NCBI GenBank assembly: GCA_002118135.1
Contig: BDIU01000242.1
Span: 63,870 to 127,869, forward strand
Length of the DNA stretch: 64,000 bases
Reading direction: 5' to 3'
DNA from: Trebouxia sp. TZW2008
Lineage: Eukaryota; Chlorophyta; Trebouxiophyceae; Trebouxiales; Trebouxiaceae
Shown here: in pieces, positions 12,101-22,609 of the stretch
How positions within the stretch are numbered: position 1 is the first letter of the stretch
Layout of the letters: each line of letters opens with the position of its first letter
The notes under the pieces: model-generated
What the model was told of the DNA's origin: nothing
The model's input: the letters and a program-made list of their open reading frames with translations, nothing else
Databases searched by the model: none
Position numbers and translations under genes: made by a program

Positions 12101-15100
12101 CTGTATTGTCACGTAAACTAAACTAAACTAATCTAATGCTAATCTAATGCTAATCTAATGCTATGTATGCTTTGGGATGCCTTGCTGAAGAGAGTGCACA
12201 CTGAAAGAATAAGACAGCAGCAAGACTTGCAGCATGCAGCAAGGTAATTGCCTTTTGTAATGTTCGGAGCTTATGAGCATGTTGCATCTGGTAAAGCTTT
12301 GTGCTGAAACAGTGGTGAGACATCATTTCTGTTGTAGTCAAGGCAAAAGGTGATGGTGAAACAGTGAGATGTCATTGCAGTTGTAAACATGGCAGAAGGC
12401 ATGTGTTGCCAGGCATAGCCCTCACCTGGGTGTGCTGGGAGATCTCTGCTGATAGCACCATCATCTCTAGCAGAGGACAGCCAACAACTGCACTTGAAAA
12501 CGGCTTGAGTACCTGTTTCCTTCTCTGTGATAACCACCTGCATCATACCTGCTTGCTAAGCCTGAGGTCTACTAGGCTATGTAGGCTTCAGGACGAAAGC
12601 CCAATAGATGATGTTCAAAAGTGCTGTCAGCTGTACCACATGAATGTTAATGCATCACCTGCATTGCTTGTCAAAGGTTCTCAGTCAATGAGGCACCAAA
12701 CAACAAGACCGGTGGTTGAGCCAAGATGCAGTCTACAGAAAAAGTTGCTGCGAGGAAGCATGTATCTGTGCATTTCATCTCAGAGCCATTCGCTGTGAGC
12801 TTCTGCATATGCATGCCTCACACGCACCACTAGCACAAGACCAGAGCTTCCAAGGTTTTGACAAGATGATTGAGTGAGTACTGCGCATCAGCTGGTGCAT
12901 CTTGCCCAGATGCCAGTCAGGGTTATCGTTGTTGCTCATCACACACACACACACAAGAGATCAACAAAGGGCAACACACAAAAGACCAACAAAGGGCAAT
13001 GTCAAATCTTGAGGCAAGTTGCTGACGCACAAAGTGGCTAACCATGTAATACTGTACCTTTTCCAGATGCCAGTCAGGGTGAGTTCCTGCATTGTTGTGG
13101 CTCACACGCAGCATCTGCATTTGACCCACTCCTCTGCAGGCAAACTGGAAAACATCCACAGCCCCTCTTGCAAATGCTTCATCTCCCTGCAAGCAGGATG
13201 GTGATCCATAACCAATCTTTGGGATCAAACACACTTGGGCGATAAAGATACCCAAAAATATTGGCACTGGAACATAGGGATACTATCAGAGTATGTAGGG
13301 GCTTGATAGACATGTTGGGCATAGGGATGCATGCCAAGATTGGCTGTTTGCTGCAGGCATGCTGCAGGTTGCAGAAGATGCATTGCTCGGGACTGACACA
13401 TTTCCTGTGTTCATCAAATGCCAGGGACAGTGCAGGTGACAGCATTGTGCTGACACATTGTCTTTGGTATACCTGGGACTTTCGCTATGTACACCATGTG
13501 CAGGGAGAGACAATTTCCATCATGCACATGTCTGAAAGCATGCTGTGTCATTCCAAAGGTCGAGATCATGACACAGGGTGTGGCATCACCATGATGCAGA
13601 ACAGGGAGGATGCTTACAGCCAAATTTTGAGGTCCACTGTCGCCCAAATCCCCAAACAGCATTAAGCTGACGTCAGCATCAGTTCCAGCGCCTCTGATAT
13701 CACTGGTGAACACCTCAGCTGTGTAGTGCATGTCTTGGTCATTGGAAGCTTGCACTCCAGGGAACAAGTCCCTCTCAATCAGCCCATCATCTTGGTCTCT
13801 GGCCAGCCAGCGCCCGCAGCTGAAGTAGTACTTGATGCCTGCAACATCACATGGGCTGCAGGTGAACCACCGTCGCTGATATCACTGGCATACGCCTCAG
13901 CTGTGCAATACATGTCTTGGTCATGGAAAGCTTGCAGTTCACGGCGCAAGTCTTCCTCGATCAGACCATATTCCTGATCTCTGGCCAGCCACTGTCCAAA
14001 GCTAACGTAGTACTTGATGAGCCTGCAGTATCACATGGGCTGCATGTGAACCACTGCCACCAATGCCGTTGGTGTACACCTCAGCTGTAGTGCATGTCTT
14101 TGTTGAGGAGGCTTGCACTTGAGGGCACAAATCCTTCTCAACTTGGCCATCGTCTTGGTCTCTGGCCAGCCACCGCCCGCAGCTGAAGTAGCAATTGATG
14201 CTGGCAACATCACACGCACTGCATGTCAGAAGCTGAGGTCACTGGCCAGTCTACACCTCCGCTGAGTAGTGCTTGTCTTGATCATGCAAGGCTTGCACCC
14301 TAGGAAACAAGTCCCTTTCAATCAGCCCATCATCTTGATCTCTGGTTAAACAGCGCCCGCAGCTCAAGTAGTATTGGACGCCTGCAACATTGCATCCACA
14401 ATGTGGCAAGCAGACTGACTGTTGCTGATTATGGGTCATAGTTACTGTTGACCGTAATTGATTCAGATAGCGGCGTAAAGCAATGACAAGAAAGAGTGAT
14501 GTGTACATGGGGTCCAAATCGCTTGTCTGCTGATGTCATCGAAGCAGCCTGCAAGTTGCTTGCTCCTGCAAGTCATATTGTCTAAACAAATGAGTGTTGG
14601 TATAGCACCTGCACTTCAACCCACAGACTCTGGTTGCCAAGACCCATGAAGCAAACAGGACTTGTGTCAACAATGTTTGTTTACAGCACTATGCCTGGCT
14701 GAAGATCAGATCAGGCCGACGGCATGCGTTCTAATCAGCTGCTTGTTTCTTTGCACTCCATGTATGCCTTTGATGCAAAATCTACCTGACTACAGGCACC
14801 AAAAAGAAATTGTTCCTCACTGCTATGATTGCAAGGCAGTGAAGCTGGGAACACCTGACTCTTCATCAGTCAGCTCTGCACAGTCCAAATGCCACCCAGG
14901 GTTTGCGCCCCTATTGTTGTGCCCTACTGTCAATTTGGTAATTTGGCCTAGGGTTGGCAGCTCCATCCTGAAGGTGCCCTGACCCCCACGCAGGAAATCT
15001 TCAGGGCTTGAGGACAACTTCATGCGAGGGCTTTTGCCCTGCTTCCCATGTATGGTGACAAATATGTCAGCATCTGTGCCAGCCGATGGCTTGTCGCTGG

Positions 15101-18100
15101 TGCATAGCAGTAAGCTGTACCATTGCAGAGGCGTCTTATCCCTGCACAGCACAGACTTCAGGGTCAGCTGGTGTGCTGGTCTTCATGCACGGGTTCCCCC
15201 TTATTGCCAACGTAGTGTCAGGAACACATCAGCATCTGTGCCAGCTGATGGGTTGTCGCTGATATACAGCACTAACTTGTACCATTGCAGAGGCGTCTTG
15301 TCACTGCACAGCACCCACATCAGGGTCAGCTGTTGCAGTGGTGTTCATGCAAGAGCCTTTCTTTGTTGCCCATGTGTTGTTGCACATTTAGCAGAATCTG
15401 TACTGGCTGCTGGCTTTTCACTGGCGCACCGCAGCAGGCTATATCACTGTAGCAGCAGCTTGTCTCTGCGAAGCACGCAGATTGACATCAGCTGTTTATT
15501 TGAGGGCTTTTCCTTGATTGCTCCTGTGAGGTCACAAACACACTAGCATGTGTGCCAGCTGATGGCTTTGTGTTGGTGCAATGCAGCAGGCTATGACTCT
15601 ATAGAGTACTGTACACTGTAGAGGCACCTTTTCGCTGCGCGGCAACTAGACTTATGTCAGCTTTGCAAGTTGCTTTGAGTGCAAGGGTCTTTCACCTTGC
15701 TCAATTCAGCAGAATTGCATCAGATGATGAACTGCATCTGTGCCACCTGGTTGGTCCTTGCTCATACGTGACAGCAGTTGATACAGTGTTACCTGCTGAG
15801 GAAGAGATCCCGTTCAGCTAAGCCGTCCCCCTGCTGCAGGTCAAACCACTGCTCACAGCAGAATTGCCACTGCTGGCCTGAGGGCACATGCATGATGGTG
15901 AGGGCTTCTAGGTGCCAGCCTGGGGCCTGCCCTGATGAGTCATGCCCCACAGTCACATGAGTCAAGTCTCCCAGCTCTTGATCTTCCACAAAGAAGGTGT
16001 CTATGCTGGCCCTGTGCATACAAAAATGCTTTCCAAAAGAGATTCAAGGAATATTGCTCAGTGCACTTTGTGCTTGAGCTCTCATGCATATTTTGAGGTT
16101 GTGAACCCATCTCAGGACATACTGCGCTGCTATATAGTGTAATTCTGTAGGGTGGTCAGTGACTCATTCAAAGGAATTGCTAAGAGCATAAAGTGAGTGT
16201 ATGCATCAAAGCCAAGTCAGGTTATGTTTCTGGTTGAATGCTGAGCCTTCAGACGTGTCAGAACCCTCAGAAAAGGAGTGTTACTTCCTTCCAAAGCTGA
16301 GGTGCAGAATTGCACGAGCCACGACGTATCAGACACTGTCCTATGTTGCAAGAGCCATTCTTCATCCACACAGTGGTGCTTCAAGACAGGTACAGTTCAT
16401 ACCGGTCAAAGTTGTGAGGACCTCCACCCAGCTGGTGCTTGGCTCCTGAGCGTTGCTGCCCATGCATTGTCAAGTGCACATGGGCGCTTGTCCCTGCACC
16501 CCTGACATCGCTAGTTCTGAAGGTCAGCTGATATTGGACGCCAGAGGGGCGCTTGCCTCTGTAAACGTCTCTGCTGAGGGCTCTGCAGAGCAAGTCAAAC
16601 TCTGTCTTTCTGTATACAGACAAACCTAATGATGAAGTCAGAGACAACGATTTGCAATCTGGCAAGCATGTGAAGCGAAGCTGAGGGACAAGCAGATAAG
16701 CATGCTGTGATGTGAAGGTTGACAACGCTGGAGCATGACCATGCTGCGTCAAGTATGATGCATCCCTTCAACAGTCAGCGTATAATGTTGCAAGCAATGG
16801 TGCAAAGCAGGTCAGGTAGGTGACATGTAAGTTCACGATCAAAGGCTGGATGATCAGGCTAGGTCAATGATCAGTGGCTGCGGTTGCTGTTTGTGTTGGC
16901 GTATGCAAATCAGCATGCAGTATGACTGTGCATCTGAAAGTAGGCTGTAGGTATCATAGGCACGGGATGGCAATGCACGGCGATGCTGTCTTACCCATCA
17001 TCTTCATCCTTTGCCAGCCAACGGCCACAGTGAAAGTATGTCCACTGGTCTGTACCCTGCAAACCAAGTAAACACCAGTCACATGTTGGATGCAAGCGAG
17101 CTGCTGCACGGTCACATTTGCCTGCCTGTGTCATTTGAGGAGAAGATCAAACACTGCAAACCTTTGTGATAGAGGGTGTGACCTGTACAGAGGCGTGGCT
17201 GAGCTAATGACAGCGCAGCTTACAACATGAGCATGTCAGTAGGGTGACAACCACGCAACATGACTGTTGGTGGCAGCTCGTCGCATGAGCAATGCATGTC
17301 CTGCTGCAGACTTGACCCCATGTTGCCTGCATTATGACTACAATGTCCAGCACGGCAACTGAATTTGGCACTGTTTGGCTGTCGTACGGCAATGAAAGCA
17401 CACCTTGAATTGCAGAGCTGCAACCATCTTTTGCCATTCAGAATCTTTGCAACAAATTTTGTAAGCACACGATATGCTTTAGATGCACATGGTGTTTGCA
17501 AGCAATCTACAGTGCAAAGCCCTTGCAAAGACACTCCTATGCCTTTCAGCATGTACCAGAGAGCTGCCAAGTGCTGCACCAGGCTGCCATCTTGATGTCA
17601 AGGCAAGAAGGGGTACGACTTTGAAGGGCAAAGCACTACCTTCTGCCTTGCCCTTACTTCCTCCAGGAACCAGGCAGGCTGGCTGCCTTCATTGCCATGA
17701 GACACACGCACCATCACTAACTTTCCTAGCTGCTGACACCGGATCTGCAGCACACTTCATGAGCATGAGCAATGAGCTTCTCAAACGCCTCTGCTGCAGT
17801 CAAACGCAAGACTGGCATGCATCTAGGGAAGGTCAAGTGATGCCTGTTACTGGGGAGCTACATTTTGCGCCTGACTGTAGTGTGACTTGGCTGCAGGCCA
17901 TACAGTACTGTTTGGCTTGACTGCTCAAGACCAGCTTGTTTTGCTGGGTAAAAGAGGCTCTATGCACACTCAAGCTCAGCTGCAGATGAACATGACCTGT
18001 TGATGATGCTAGTGTCTGAAGCTGGATCTGCTAGGCACAATTGTATAGCTTCTGTGGCAGAAATTCTAGCTGCAATGATACTTGCTGACGCTGTAAGTTC

Positions 18101-21100
18101 TGTGGTGTTGAGCACAGCATTGAAGTAAGCCTGAGGCTGCAATTCTGTTGACTTTCTCTTCTGGCATAAACTCCTGTAATGAAGCTTTTCCAGCAACAAG
18201 ACAGCAGATACAAAGTTGCAAAATTGTAGCATTCTTTTGAGTGCTAAGTGTATGATGTGCCTGTGAAGGCACCACTTTGCAGGAGTGTTGAAGCTGAAGT
18301 CAGGCCGGTGAACTTTTGCCTGCCTTCAATCAATTAATCAATCGGTAAACTTTACAGTCTGGGGCGAGCCAGATTTGACTCATCAGACTTCCTGGCTTAA
18401 AAGCACAGGTGAATGTGTCTGGAAACGAAAGGCAGCTGTCCAGTGTTTGCCTCTTCCTTGTCAAAAGTCAGTAGCACCTGCCAAGATGATGCAATGTTGC
18501 AGACAGGCCTGGACAACACAATGATGGCAAAATTATGAGCATGCAATAGTAACTAGTCTACCTCAAAGGCATCGCGCTGACCAGCACCAAATGGGATAGG
18601 CTGGAATGGTCCCTGCTCGAGTTAACGATGGCATTTGTGTCACAGCAACTAGACGACCTGTTTCAGCGGACCGATCTTTCTTCATAAAAGAGTTTGCAGT
18701 AGCATTAACTTGCCTCAAACGCATCGCACTGACCAGGACCAAATGGGACCGGCTGGAATAGTCCATGCTCAAGACAATGATGGCATTTGTGTCACAGCAA
18801 GTTCACAACCTGTTTCAACAGACAGTTCTTTCTTTACAATCTTTACAAAGGACTTTGTAGTAGCATTACCTCAAAGGCATCACACTGACCAGCGCCAAAT
18901 GGGACAGGCTGGAATGGTCCCTGTTCAAGGCAGTGAGTTCCTGAGCTTGTGGCAGGCGTCATGCCTTCGCCACCCCATAGCTCCAAAGCCACCTGAGCGC
19001 TTGTGCCAGCTCCCTGGGAGCAGCAACAATCACAATAAGTGCATGGTGCATTCTTGGCCACACAGGCTGCATATACATGGATGCGCAGACTCAAGCCATT
19101 TGGCAAAGAAATACCAGATGTGGTTCGCATGCATGCACCAAGTGCCCAGGGCAAAAGCCAACACGAAAAGCTACAGCAGGCAATGCAAATACAATCTGAG
19201 GTGTGGTATGATACAATTCTGCAGTTGGTGCGGAACAACGTGCCGTGCGGCCCATTTGGTAGAAGTCTGCAGAGTACCCCAGTGGTTAGCCAGATCAGCC
19301 ATGGGTGTGTGATGAATGCTGCCATGGCATTACTTGTGAAACTGTGCATTGTGGGGCTGTGCCAATACCTTGCATGACCCCGTGTCCAGTTCCAGCTCGT
19401 AAGTCACATACTCCACTGACGGTCTGTGCCATGACTGTTCTTCTGCCAGCAGAAGTTGCTGCCTGATTGGGGGCGAGGCGCTTGGTTCTGGGCCTGGCAG
19501 GGCACTTGCAAAGGCCTGTTCTTGGAAGCCCTCAGAGATTTGGCTGGTCTGAGTGGCAAGGGGCATCATGACTGGGGCTGTGGCAAGCGCATGAGAATCT
19601 GGAGCGCCATGCATGCTTTGTGATCTGCAACAATGCGTTTGTTGTGATCACGGTATAAACCGCTCATCAGCATAGCAGCATCTGCTCACTCATGTTTTGG
19701 TGGCCAGATGGGCATGCCTGATATGTGCAATGAGTATGAGTGATCAGCTTCTGGATATGCAGGATTGTGATGCTGTGATGAATGGTGTGTGTTGACATGC
19801 AACACTGCAAAGTGCAGTCCTGCATGCCTATGTGCAACTGTGTTAGTCAGTCGCCTGCATGAAAGCTCATGCTTGATTCATAATTATAAAGAGGCCAAAA
19901 GCCTGCTGTTGCTGTGTTTGTAACATGTTATGCACCCAGATGGAGGTAGGGACGCTGCTGCAAGTCTGCAAGGTCCCTGTGCGTTCAGACTCACGCTCAA
20001 CATGCAACAGACCAAAAGGTCAAAAATCTGCACCTGCTGTGTTTGCAATACCCGGATGCTCAAACGACTGCAGTGACACACGTGTTGAAAAATCCGTAGT
20101 CTGCATGCAGTGCAGCTGCAATGTTCTGGAATTTTTTAATGCTCACACCATGACACTGGTAGAGCTAAGATCATGGAGCCAGTAAGCAACAAAGACACAG
20201 GCAAAGCTAGAACATGAACCAAAGGTCACAGTGGTCAAGCCAAACAGCAAATGGCAAAAATGGTCAAGCCAACAAGTGAGGTAGTGCGCAAACGTCAAAA
20301 GGCAGCAGTGGTCCGGAAGCGAAGGGCGAGAATGGTGATGCCAAAAGGCAAAATAATGAGCGAATCCGGCCGGGATCGAACCGACGACCTTTGGATCCGA
20401 AGTCCAACGCGCTATCCACTGCGCTACGGATCCGGGTAGTCAATTTGGCAAATGACATGCCGACTTGGCAATTTCGGTATGATAGAAATCCCAAATGTAA
20501 GTGGCAAATGACGGCCGCAGTGACATCATGATACTGTTGAATGGAAGGAACTGCTCTGTGCGGTCTGCCTGATTAGTTGATGATGTGCTTGTGGGCTACA
20601 CAGTATGCAAGATGAAGGGTCTTTCGCTGTGTGGTATGCATGCTATTTGCTGACCTGTTTATTGTGGCTGGTGGACTTGATGACATAGCCTGCTGCCTGG
20701 TCATGTCATCTAAGCTTTGTCGCAAGGCAGCATTCTCCTGAAGCAGGTGCTGCTGGCTGTGTATCCAGGAGGCTTCCAAATTTCTGGCCCTGATGCTGCG
20801 GCCAGTGAACTTGCTGCAGTGTACCCAGGTCTGTGTGATGCGCTCCACCCACAGCTGCATCAAAGTGACAACACAGCTTGAGTTACATTTGCTGGATGTC
20901 AGCATGCTCTTGGAAAGCTGTAATGCATGGTTTATGAAGCTGATCCATATGGTCATATGTTGTTGTCATCACAGAGACGTGTGTGACACAAATGCAGTCA
21001 GCAGCATGGACAAGAGCAATACACTCATGGGAAGTTGAAATCAAAAACAAGCTTTGCATCTGTCAAGCAGGCACAGAACTGCTCCCAATGCTGTAAGGCC

Positions 21101-21941
21101 TACCTGTGCTTCTGCTGCCGTGCTTGCTGCCATCAAATGCGTGTGCGTGCCACATTGGACGCTGAAAACGCATGCATGCCGCTTTGCTGTTAGCTCCGGC
21201 AGCGATGGTCTGTCCACCTGCCTGCAAAGACGAAGTCTGACATCACATATGGCATCAGAAACCGCAAGGTGTATAGCATGCCTCAAAACAAGCATGACAG
21301 GAGTCACAACTGTATTGAGCATACATCTGATGCCCTGGCCAGGCTGGTGTTTTGCATTGTTTCAATAGCTGCATGCACTGAAGCAAGCACAGCAAAGCAG
21401 GGCTCATGATCTGATGCACATACACCCATGCACCCATGATGTATGCAGTGATTTGTTGTCATGTTGTAATGCACCTGTCTTCAATCACAGTCACGCCAAT
21501 CTGAGGTCCATAGCCTCGCGGCAAGGCTCTGACTGGTATGCGATCCAAGGGTATATAGCGAACATCATCAACCTTGCCTGGCTCCTCAGCATAGCACAAG
21601 CGATCATCCAGCAGATAAAACTGCAAACATATGCCTGTCAGCCCTCAGAGTCAGCTGTAGCACTACATGTGTTGCAAGAACACTTGAGCAGACTCGCTCA
21701 CCCATCTCCTGCTCCAGGTCGGGTGCGGGCCGTTGCCGTGCTGTTTGAGCAACCAACCAGAGTGCCGAACCAGTTCTAGAAATTGAGCTTTCTGTACGAC
21801 CTGTCGCACTTCCTGCGTCGGCCATCGGTAACTGTATGGCGACAGCGGTGAGCCTGGTATGTTAGTCTCTGATGGCTTCTGCTGCACAGGAATACGCTTG
21901 CTAGGGCTGTTGCTGATGTGTTTGTGAGGTGTAGCTGGCAT
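134..21941 (-). CDS. PH domain + at least 13 PLAT domains, LOXHD1-like giant protein (C-terminus outside window)
   Basis: Thirty-one exons join without a stop or phase clash and give 1,976 codons: 21702-21941, 21475-21620, 21104-21221, 20655-20854, 19369-19624, 18870-19013, 17640-17744, 16995-17056, 16403-16582, 15793-16011, 14855-15141, 13618-13838, 13058-13186, 12426-12537, 11652-11860, 10910-11052, 9952-10100, 9245-9446, 8790-8898, 8123-8324, 7691-7836, 7052-7271, 6449-6703, 5652-5881, 4926-5099, 4013-4213, 3320-3586, 2918-3049, 2278-2475, 874-1207, 134-471. The donor at 133 shows that it continues left. The start ATG at 21941 precedes a PH domain. PLAT repeats follow, each with a T/S-D-x-x-GAGT entry strand, a W-H-L strand and a C-x-x-W-L exit strand. 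PLAT domains are beta-sandwiches that bind lipid or protein; LOXHD1 has 15 in animals. A membrane-tethered scaffold is inferred. Introns are about 73% of the span and full of exon-fragment repeats. Individual exon ends may be off by a few bases, but the single-gene reading is well supported. Confidence 0.85.
1193..1545. repeat. 69-bp minisatellite at the PLAT12 exon acceptor
   Basis: About five diverged copies of a 68-69 bp unit, recognisable by AGGCGYCACTARTCTGC followed by CAACAGCAGCTGAG. The first copy contains the real acceptor of exon 30 (boundary at 1207), so the unit is built from the intron end plus the exon start. The period is a multiple of three, which is why an antisense frame stays open through it. 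Confidence 0.85.
4216..4390 (-). pseudogene. Broken tandem copy of PLAT10 exon 26
   Basis: The minus strand repeats the exon 26 acceptor and start (CAG|GTGGTGTTTGACACTGCAGC) 166 bp upstream of the real one. The copy then hits an in-frame TGA and lacks the middle of the exon. The tail encodes LSALDCSAVAVEEL against LSAFDCSALDVGEL in the real exon. It is an exon duplicate that can no longer be spliced productively. Confidence 0.75.
4826..4900 (-). repeat. Partial copy of the 3' end of exon 25
   Basis: The stretch with GCATGGCCTGCAGGGAAGAGC repeats GGATGACCTGCAGGGAACAGC of exon 25, 106 bp away, with the surrounding bases also similar. It lies in the intron after exon 25. Confidence 0.6.
5935..6056 (-). 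repeat. Partial copy of the 5' part of exon 24
   Basis: This stretch resembles 5765-5890, which is the acceptor and entry strand of PLAT9, at an offset of about 168 bp. Shared blocks include AATGGCAGAG and GATGTCTGATG. It lies between the tRNA-Thr gene and exon 24. Confidence 0.65.
6128..6201 (-). tRNA. tRNA-Thr (AGT)
   Basis: A 74-nt cloverleaf on the minus strand. Acceptor GCTTCCA pairs with TGGAAGC. The D arm is GCC..GGC. The anticodon stem CTCGC/GCGAG holds loop TTAGTAA (anticodon AGT), and the T arm is GAGAG-TTCGAAT-CTCTC. There is no intron and no encoded CCA. A run of nine T on the minus strand about 15 nt downstream is a good Pol III terminator. The gene lies in the intron between exons 23 and 24 of the PH-PLAT gene, in the same orientation. 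Confidence 0.95.
9106..9168 (+). repeat. G-rich purine repeat (GAAGGGGGAGGT unit)
   Basis: Three near-perfect copies of a 12-bp unit are followed by more G-runs, almost pure purine on the plus strand. It has enough G-tracts for a quadruplex. In the PH-PLAT transcript it reads as a C/U-rich tract inside an intron. Confidence 0.8.
10120..10470 (-). repeat. Two further copies of the 5' end of exon 17
   Basis: The block around the exon 17 acceptor (10060-10135) recurs near 10220-10302 and 10385-10460, a period of about 165 bp. The blocks share CTGTGCARCAACATCA and TGACATTGTCCTTGC-type sequence. Only the first copy continues into a PLAT entry strand. Confidence 0.75.
11100..11213 (-). repeat. Second copy of PLAT5 exon 16 (5' half)
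   Basis: The minus strand encodes VCESTLRVLHLGSLQQLTLA directly after a good acceptor. Exon 16 has VYETVLHVPHVGSLQQLTLA 155 bp downstream. The second half differs and I see no donor in the matching place, so this is likely a decoy or decayed exon. Confidence 0.7.
12113..12165 (+). repeat. Short tandem repeats (AAACT and TAATCTAATGC units)
   Basis: A few 5-bp units are followed by three exact 11-bp units, in the intron between exons 14 and 15. An ordinary microsatellite-type repeat. Confidence 0.85.
12897..12940 (-). repeat. Partial copy of the 3' end of exon 13
   Basis: CAGATGCCAGTCAGGG and the bases after it repeat the DWHLEK-coding end and donor of exon 13 (13058-13110) at a distance of 155 bp. 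Confidence 0.55.
13841..14400 (-). repeat. Three extra copies of exon 12
   Basis: Exon 12 (13618-13838) encodes CGRWLARDQDDGLIERDL, and similar frames recur upstream with a period near 180 bp. Copy 2 gives FGQWLARDQEYGLIEEDL and copy 4 gives CGRCLTRDQDDGLIERDL. Copy 3 gives CGRWLARDQDDG but has small indels after it. Copy 4 has a good acceptor and could splice to exon 11 in phase, but it reaches a stop just after its GAG|GTGTAG end. The exon nearest the next PLAT is taken as functional because it alone continues into TSDIRGAGTD. Confidence 0.8.
15175..15640 (-). repeat. Three extra copies of the 5' half of exon 11
   Basis: The acceptor, DKTPLQWY and the following PSAGTDAD stretch of exon 11 recur about every 162-165 bp. 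Copy 2 keeps DKTPLQWYKLVLYISDNPSA but frameshifts after it. Copies 3 and 4 are weaker. The array produces a long but meaningless antisense frame. Confidence 0.8.
18558..18790 (-). repeat. Two extra copies of the 3' end of exon 6
   Basis: The PFGAGQ-DAFE-coding end of exon 6 with its donor recurs 152 and 306 bp downstream in the intron. The donors are GAG|GTAATG (exon 6), GAG|GCAAGT (copy 2, a GC type) and GAG|GTAGAC (copy 3), so the array offers three competing 5' splice sites. Confidence 0.75.
20361..20433 (-). tRNA. tRNA-Arg (TCG)
   Basis: A 73-nt cloverleaf on the minus strand. Acceptor GGATCCG pairs with CGGATTC (one G-T). The D arm is GCGC..GCGC. The anticodon stem TTGGA/TCCAA holds loop CTTCGGA (anticodon TCG), and the T arm is GTCGG-TTCGATC-CCGGC with a perfect B box. 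There is no intron and no encoded CCA, and short T4 runs follow downstream. It lies in the roughly 1-kb intron between exons 4 and 5 of the PH-PLAT gene, in the same orientation. Confidence 0.95.
20655..21941 (-). other. PH domain region of the PH-PLAT protein (exons 1-4)
   Basis: Exon 1 ends in G-W-L-L-K-Q plus R-R-W. Exon 2 opens F-Y-L-L-D-D-R-L-C-Y. Exon 3 carries C-V-F-S-V followed by A-A-E-A-Q, and exon 4 opens L-W-V-E-R-I. In order these are the first strands, the middle strands and the C-terminal helix with the invariant Trp of a pleckstrin-homology fold, at about residues 60-180. Exon 4 then runs into a short coiled coil (LLQENAALRQSLDD) and a Ser/Pro-rich linker that splices into exon 5. 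PH domains bind phosphoinositides or proteins; which applies here is not visible. The first 55 residues are basic and Ser/Pro-rich, with no signal peptide. Confidence 0.8.
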
Positions 21942-22609
21942 GCTCCTTTCTGCTTTGCAACGACATGCAAGATCTTCAGCACGACAGCAGCTGTACTGTT
22001 TATCTCATGAAAGCACGGCACGGGAGCCTGCACCTGCGGCGATGTGAGGTTTCGGCAACAACAAGCAAGGTCTTTGTTCAGTTCTGAGACTTTAACTGAG
22101 ACTCATGCTGTGAGTCATATCACGCCACGAGGTGCAGGGAGCTCTGACAGTGTTGAATTCACCCTGTCAATTGACTGACACCGGGGCTCGAAAGCATCAG
22201 ACGTTGTGACTTTGTTGCATGAAGCAGACACGGCTATGCTGCAATTGTGACAGGCAAGTGAAATTTTGAGGTTCCTGGGCCCAGGCATGGTGTTGACGTT
22301 TTAGAGGCATTTGCCTGCAGCAATTGCAATGGGAACGCAGGCTGCTTTGAAAGGTCAAGATTGTGTCAAAAGCAAGTCTGTCTTTGAGATTGCTTTTTCA
22401 GCGTCAGAGCTAAGCCTGCAAGCTTGAAAAGCTATTTTTTGTGTGCCATATGCAGGAATCATCATGCAGTCTGTGTTTGCAGCATCAAGCCTTGCTCACG
22501 GCTGTAACAGCCATGCAATGCTTATGCGAGAGCATCAGCGCGTGCTTCCTGCAGCACAAACTCATTAGCATGGCAGCAGCCAAATGAAATTGCCCTGCGT
22601 GTCCACAAA
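21942..22609. promoter_or_regulatory. Divergent intergenic region between PH-PLAT and the FAM210-like gene
   Basis: A 668-bp gap between two start codons pointing apart, so it should hold both promoters. I see no coding exon, no tRNA and no clear TATA box. Confidence 0.5.

Larger units (their letters stand above)
8800..13720 (-). other. PLAT domains 4-6
   Basis: PLAT4 covers exons 12-14 (TSDIRGAGTDAD, DWHLEK, CSCWLSSARDDG) and is followed by a Glu/Gln/Lys linker. PLAT5 covers exons 15-17 and is more divergent: the entry strand has GAGVPG and the W-H-L strand is replaced by WLCDLVAV. PLAT6 covers exons 17-19 (TSDVRNAGTDAD, DWHLSLVIV, CEQWLSKEQG). The intron between exons 17 and 18 appears to use a GC donor at 9951 (ACAG|GCGAGC), because only that site restores phase and domain. 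Exon 18 (9245-9446) is open in the PLAT frame with no ATG near its start. Confidence 0.8.
13680..19415 (-). other. PLAT domains 1-3
   Basis: PLAT1 is split over exons 5-9 (entry YELELDTG, then GAGTSAQV, WFLEEV, and exit CGRWLAKDEDDG). PLAT2 uses exons 9-10 (TSDVRGAGTSAH, GWHLEAL, CCEQWFDLQQGDG). PLAT3 uses exons 11-12 (TSDKPSAGTDAD, GWHLDCAEL, CGRWLARDQDDG). All three keep the core family residues. Exons 6, 11 and 12 are flanked by multiple partial copies described under repeats. Splice phases are 2-1, 0-0 and 1-2 as needed, with no stop. Confidence 0.82.

Noticed and set aside
15022..15546. A 174-codon plus-strand frame with internal repeats
   Set aside because: It is antisense to the duplicated PLAT3 exon copies. 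Its repeats mirror the array and it has no protein-like features.
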